A DNA stretch of 20,901 nt from Phallusia fumigata (lineage: Eukaryota; Chordata; Ascidiacea; Phlebobranchia; Ascidiidae), in the NCBI GenBank assembly GCA_008931825.1, contig QXVZ01021284.1, forward strand, positions 1-20,901, read 5' to 3'. Positions 17,975-20,901 of this stretch are shown one piece after another; positions within the stretch are counted from its first letter, which is position 1, and each line of letters begins with the position of its first letter. The notes below the pieces were generated by a model that saw only the letters and a program-made list of their open reading frames with translations, made no database searches and was not told the DNA's origin. The position numbers and the translations under genes were made by a program.

Positions 17975-18945
17975 ACCATATATCAATGTCTTTATTATTA
18001 TTTTAACAAAGATATTAACCAAAAATCATTTCTTCACAAATTGATGTTCAGACTTAATGTGCTATGCTGCTTTATATTTGTGATGGTAATTATTTGTATC
18101 AATACATAATTTTTTACAATTTTTTTAACAGCCTTTGTTGTTGGTGCTTTTCTTTTAGTGGTAATCATCCTACATCCCTCCCAAAACTTTTTAACTGCAC
18201 ATTACTATTTTTGTACTGTGAATTTTTATTCGCAAATTACACACATGTTTCCAGAAATCTTTCATATATTTCTTTTTGCCACTCATTTTTTGATCTAACT
18301 AGTTTGTATCCATGATTGTTTCCTGACATTTTATGTTTTTGAATGCCATAACTTCAATTTTTTGTGTTACCTGCCATATAGTCTTCCAGACCCACCTCTG
18401 CCTTCACAATGGTATTTATTCACCGCTTGTTTTTGTTACAATTTTTGTCAAGATGTTGTGTGAAACAATTTGATCAGTGTGTTTTTTTCATATATCGTGT
18501 TTCTTTTTTCAGAAAATATTTCATTCATTTAGGTTTTTTTGGTTAAGGTTTGTTCCTAATTTTAAACTGGTGGCAGCAAGAACATAATAAAATCAACATG
18601 ATCTGAATTTCTCTGGTAAGTGTTTAGTTTCTAAAACATATTTTCATACATTGCATGCATAATGTAGTGGTGAAAATTTCTTTGTCATTTAGGGTTGTAT
18701 CTGATCATAGTGAGAATTTTCCCCTTTATTACTGTTTATGACATTTGGAATTTCCAGGCATTGCTAGAACCACATAAAAATCATTTTTCCCCCAACTGAT
18801 GTCAACAACAAGAAATAGAATGTGGAATATTGCCGGCAGGTAGAGTAAAAACTTGTGTTTGTTTGTTTCACCTGGGCATTCTGCCCATAGAGCACAAACT
18901 ACATGATCAAAGTTGGCTAAATAATACTCACATTGTTTGAACTGC

Positions 18946-19140
18946 AGAAAACAAATTTGGATACTCTGATAATTTTCCTGACACAAGTTTGCTGCAAGTG
19001 TTGGCTAATTGGCTGGCACAGGTTAAAACTGAGTAGGCTGAGTTCCTATTACACACATATGAGTTAAAATCTGGTTTAGATGCACTTGAAGTAAAAAAGT
19101 TGCTGTATGGCTTTGCAAAATCTCCCTGCTGTACAATGAA
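18946..19140 (+). pseudogene. Coding-like remnant of unknown family, interrupted copy
   Basis: Read from the AG at 18946-18947, the plus strand gives NKFGYSDNFPDTSLLQVLAN and then LAQVKTE followed by a TAG stop at 19034-19036. The frame then continues through HTYELKSGLDALEVKK. The parallel copy at 19390-19570 has a sense codon at that stop and one extra A in the later A-run, so it stays open through KKVAVWLCKISLLHN to a TAA at 19568-19570. The residue composition looks protein-like, but I do not recognise the family. It could be a transposon or retro-gene fragment, or chance. Confidence 0.3.
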
Positions 19141-19793
19141 TGTTGTGATCAAGTTTAAATTTGTTTTTCTGATTCTTGTAGCTGCATTTAAAATAACTGT
19201 AAAGATTATTATGGATCATAGTTTTCGTAAATGACATGTAGAATGTTTATTTTAGACAATGTGCCTGCATTTGCAATGGCACAAGTTTTAAAAACAACAT
19301 AAAACTGCTGGTTGATTTTTTTTAATTTCCAGGTTTTTGTCTATGAAAGTCTCCAATGTTGTGCTAGTTTTGGACAGTCCTTGGTTCTNTGACACAAGTT
19401 TGCTGCAAGTGTTGGCTAATAGGCTGGCACAGGTTAAAGCTGAGCAGGCTGATGTCGTATTACACATGTATGAGTTAAAATCTGGTTTAGATGCACTTGA
19501 AGTAAAAAAAGTTGCTGTATGGCTTTGCAAAATCTCCCTGCTGCACAATGAATGTTGTGATCAAGTTTAAATTTGTTTTTCTGATTCTTGTAGCTGCATT
19601 TAAAAAAGCTATTAAGATTATTATAGATTATAGTTTTCGTAAATAACATGTAGAACGTTTATTTTAGACAATGTGCCTGCATTTGCAATGGCACAAGTTT
19701 TAAAAACAACATAAAACTGCTGGTTGATTTTTTTAATTTCCTGGTTTTTGTCTGTGAAAGTCTCCAATGTTGTGCTAGTTTTGGACAGTCCTT
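18979..19793. repeat. About 400-bp direct repeat flanking a single N, about 95% identical
   Basis: Copy 1 runs from 18979 to about 19382 and copy 2 from 19390 to about 19793, with N at 19389. They start TGACACAAGTTTGCTGCAAG and end TTTTGGACAGTCCTT. Scattered substitutions and one-base indels separate them, as expected for alleles. This is another unmerged contig overlap. Confidence 0.85.
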
Positions 19794-19842
19794 CTGTAGA
19801 TCAATAAAGCATTCCAATTTTTTTGTATTTTTACTTGTGCAG

Positions 19843-20422
19843 TACATCTGGTTTGTCTGGATTTCCTTTCCTGTTTCTTTTTGTTGGATGTTTTTGCAAA
19901 ACTCTGAATATTGAATGTGAAATTATAAATTTGGGAGGAACATGTGGAACAACTAGACCACAACAAACTAATGGAAAATTACCGTATGCCTGTGAAGCCA
20001 GAGGTACCTATAGGTCTAGGCAGAGGTGTAAAATCAGATTAACCTAATCTCTTCTTCAAAGGAGAAAACTAAAAACCCTGCCTGTTATGGTATAAAGTCT
20101 CCACACAAATTTATGGCAGCTAATAAGATTTCTTGTTGAAGTTTAAGATTCAACTTTGATTTGTTGCAAAGGCAATAAATTGTAGTGATATGTGTATTAG
20201 AAATTTACCAAGCATTAAAAACACGATGTTAAGTCAAAAATATTGTGCATCATAAATTTGCACTTGTTTTTATACTTTTGGCAGTGTTCATTGAGATTCC
20301 TTATGGTCAAAGTTCAAAACCTGTTGCTCCTTCACCCAAACATATAAAAAGCCACTACTACACATTCAATAACATCCAAGGAAACCCATCGCTTGGTTTG
20401 GAGCTTAATTGGACTATGTTGG
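19843..20422 (+). CDS. Gene 4: IL-17-receptor-like gene, first two recognisable exons (partial)
   Basis: Exon 19843-20003 follows TTTTTACTTGTGCAG and encodes a signal-like segment (SGFPFLFLFVGCFC) and KTLNIECEI. The residues around CFCKTLNIEC align with CHCETLTILC at the gene 3 signal-peptide exit. It ends in phase 1 at donor GTACCT. Exon 20285-20422 encodes APSPKH and LELNWTMLG, the counterpart of TAPAPE and LNIQW in gene 3, and ends at donor GTAAAA. No in-frame ATG is present in the first exon, and a TAA lies upstream in frame, so the start codon must be in an unseen upstream exon or the gene is broken. The rest lies beyond the window. Confidence 0.55.
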
Positions 20423-20537
20423 GTAAAATGTTTTGTTCACTTTATTCTGTTATGTTGTGTTGATTTGTGATATAAATAGGTGTTACATGTCCANATCAAT
20501 AAAGCATTCCAATTTTTTTGTATTTTTACTTGTGCAG

Positions 20538-20698
20538 TACATCTGGTTTGTCTGGATTTCCTTTCCTGTTTCTTTTTGTTGGATGTTTTTGCAAAACCCT
20601 GAATATTGAATGTGAAATTCAAAATTTGGGAGGAACATGTGGAACAACTAGACCACAACAAACTAATGGAAAATTGCCATATGCCTGTGAAGCCAGAG
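20538..20698 (+). CDS. Second copy of the gene 4 first exon (probable allelic duplicate)
   Basis: It is the same length (161 nt), acceptor and GTACCT donor as 19843-20003. The encoded segments are nearly identical (ECEIQNL in place of ECEIINL). It lies right after N at 20494. I take it as the same exon from an overlapping contig. If it were real, it would be the first exon of a fifth gene. Confidence 0.5.
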
Positions 20699-20901
20699 GT
20701 ACCTATATGTCTAGACAAAGGTGTAAAATTAGATAAACCTAATCTCTTCAAACGAGAAAACTAAAAACCCTGCCTGTTATGGTATAAAGTCTCCATACAA
20801 ATTTATGACAGCTAATAAGATTTCTTGTTGAAGTTTAAGATTTAACTTTGATTTGTTGCAAAGGCAATAAGTTGTAGTGATATGTGTATTAGAAATTTAC
20901 C

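Larger units (their letters stand above)
17975..19842. other. Intergenic region between genes 3 and 4
   Basis: No intact gene is evident. An AATAAA at 18586-18591 is the nearest canonical poly(A) signal after gene 3, about 610 bases past the stop. From 18946 onward there is a coding-like remnant present twice around an N (see separate entry). The rest is AT-rich with T tracts and nothing recognisable. Confidence 0.5.
19800..20901. repeat. About 410-bp direct repeat (19800-20209 and 20495-20901) around N at 20494
   Basis: Both copies begin ATCAATAAAGCATTCC and run through the first gene 4 exon and its downstream intron to GTATTAGAAATTTACC, where the window ends. Differences are few (for example ATTATAAAT against ATTCAAAAT within the exon, and a short CTTCTTCAAAGG/CTTCAAACG indel). 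The second gene 4 exon occurs only before the N within this window. The second contig probably repeats it beyond the edge. Confidence 0.87.

Noticed and set aside
18064..18315. Cys/Phe-rich open frame after gene 3
   Set aside because: T-rich composition, no recognisable motif, and not part of the conserved exon series.
18747..18755. GGAATTTCC, a kappa-B-like site upstream of gene 4
   Set aside because: It lacks the full GGG start of the consensus, is isolated, lies about 1.1 kb from the exon, and is expected by chance in AT-rich DNA.
1..20901. CRISPR arrays, tRNA or rRNA genes, bacterial-type operons
   Set aside because: No regularly spaced repeats, no tRNA-like fold noticed, and the introns and GT-AG junctions show a eukaryotic genome.

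Overview
This is an AT-rich animal genomic window with introns. It holds a head-to-tail, plus-strand cluster of interleukin-17-receptor-like genes. The short GT-AG introns (mostly 0.2-1 kb, T-rich acceptors), the high allelic divergence and the receptor type suggest an ascidian tunicate, most likely Ciona-like. That species call is inference. Layout: gene 1 lacks its 5' end and spans 116-4683. Gene 2 is complete at 5931-12194 (9 coding exons, 504 aa). Gene 3 is complete at 13014-17974 (8 coding exons, 467 aa). Gene 4 is represented only by its first exons (19843-20422), with a second copy of its leading exon at 20538-20698 just before the window ends. Each complete or near-complete gene encodes, in order, a signal peptide (not in the window for gene 1), a Cys-containing ectodomain, an acidic stalk, one transmembrane helix, a short juxtamembrane exon and one large terminal exon with a SEFIR domain. 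Exon order and intron phases agree across genes 1-3 (A|B phase 1, B|C phase 0, all others phase 1), which strongly supports the models although no transcripts were available. The ectodomain matches only the first fibronectin-III-like domain (D1) of vertebrate IL-17 receptors. It runs into the acidic stalk where D2 would begin, so these look like minimal D1-only receptors. That is the most interesting biological point in the window. Most other structure is of two kinds. First, seven single N bases occur, and six of them join flanking sequences that duplicate one another at about 90-100% identity. These look like unmerged overlapping contig ends or alternative haplotypes, and they falsely duplicate one exon of gene 1 and the first exon of gene 4. 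Second, there are short non-autonomous elements: three hAT-type MITEs with recognisable terminal inverted repeats, and an unnamed dispersed repeat of about 110-120 bp in an intron of each of genes 1, 2 and 3. The cluster presumably provides several IL-17 sensors that signal through SEFIR-SEFIR contacts with an Act1/CIKS-type adaptor; this is family knowledge, not something shown by the DNA.
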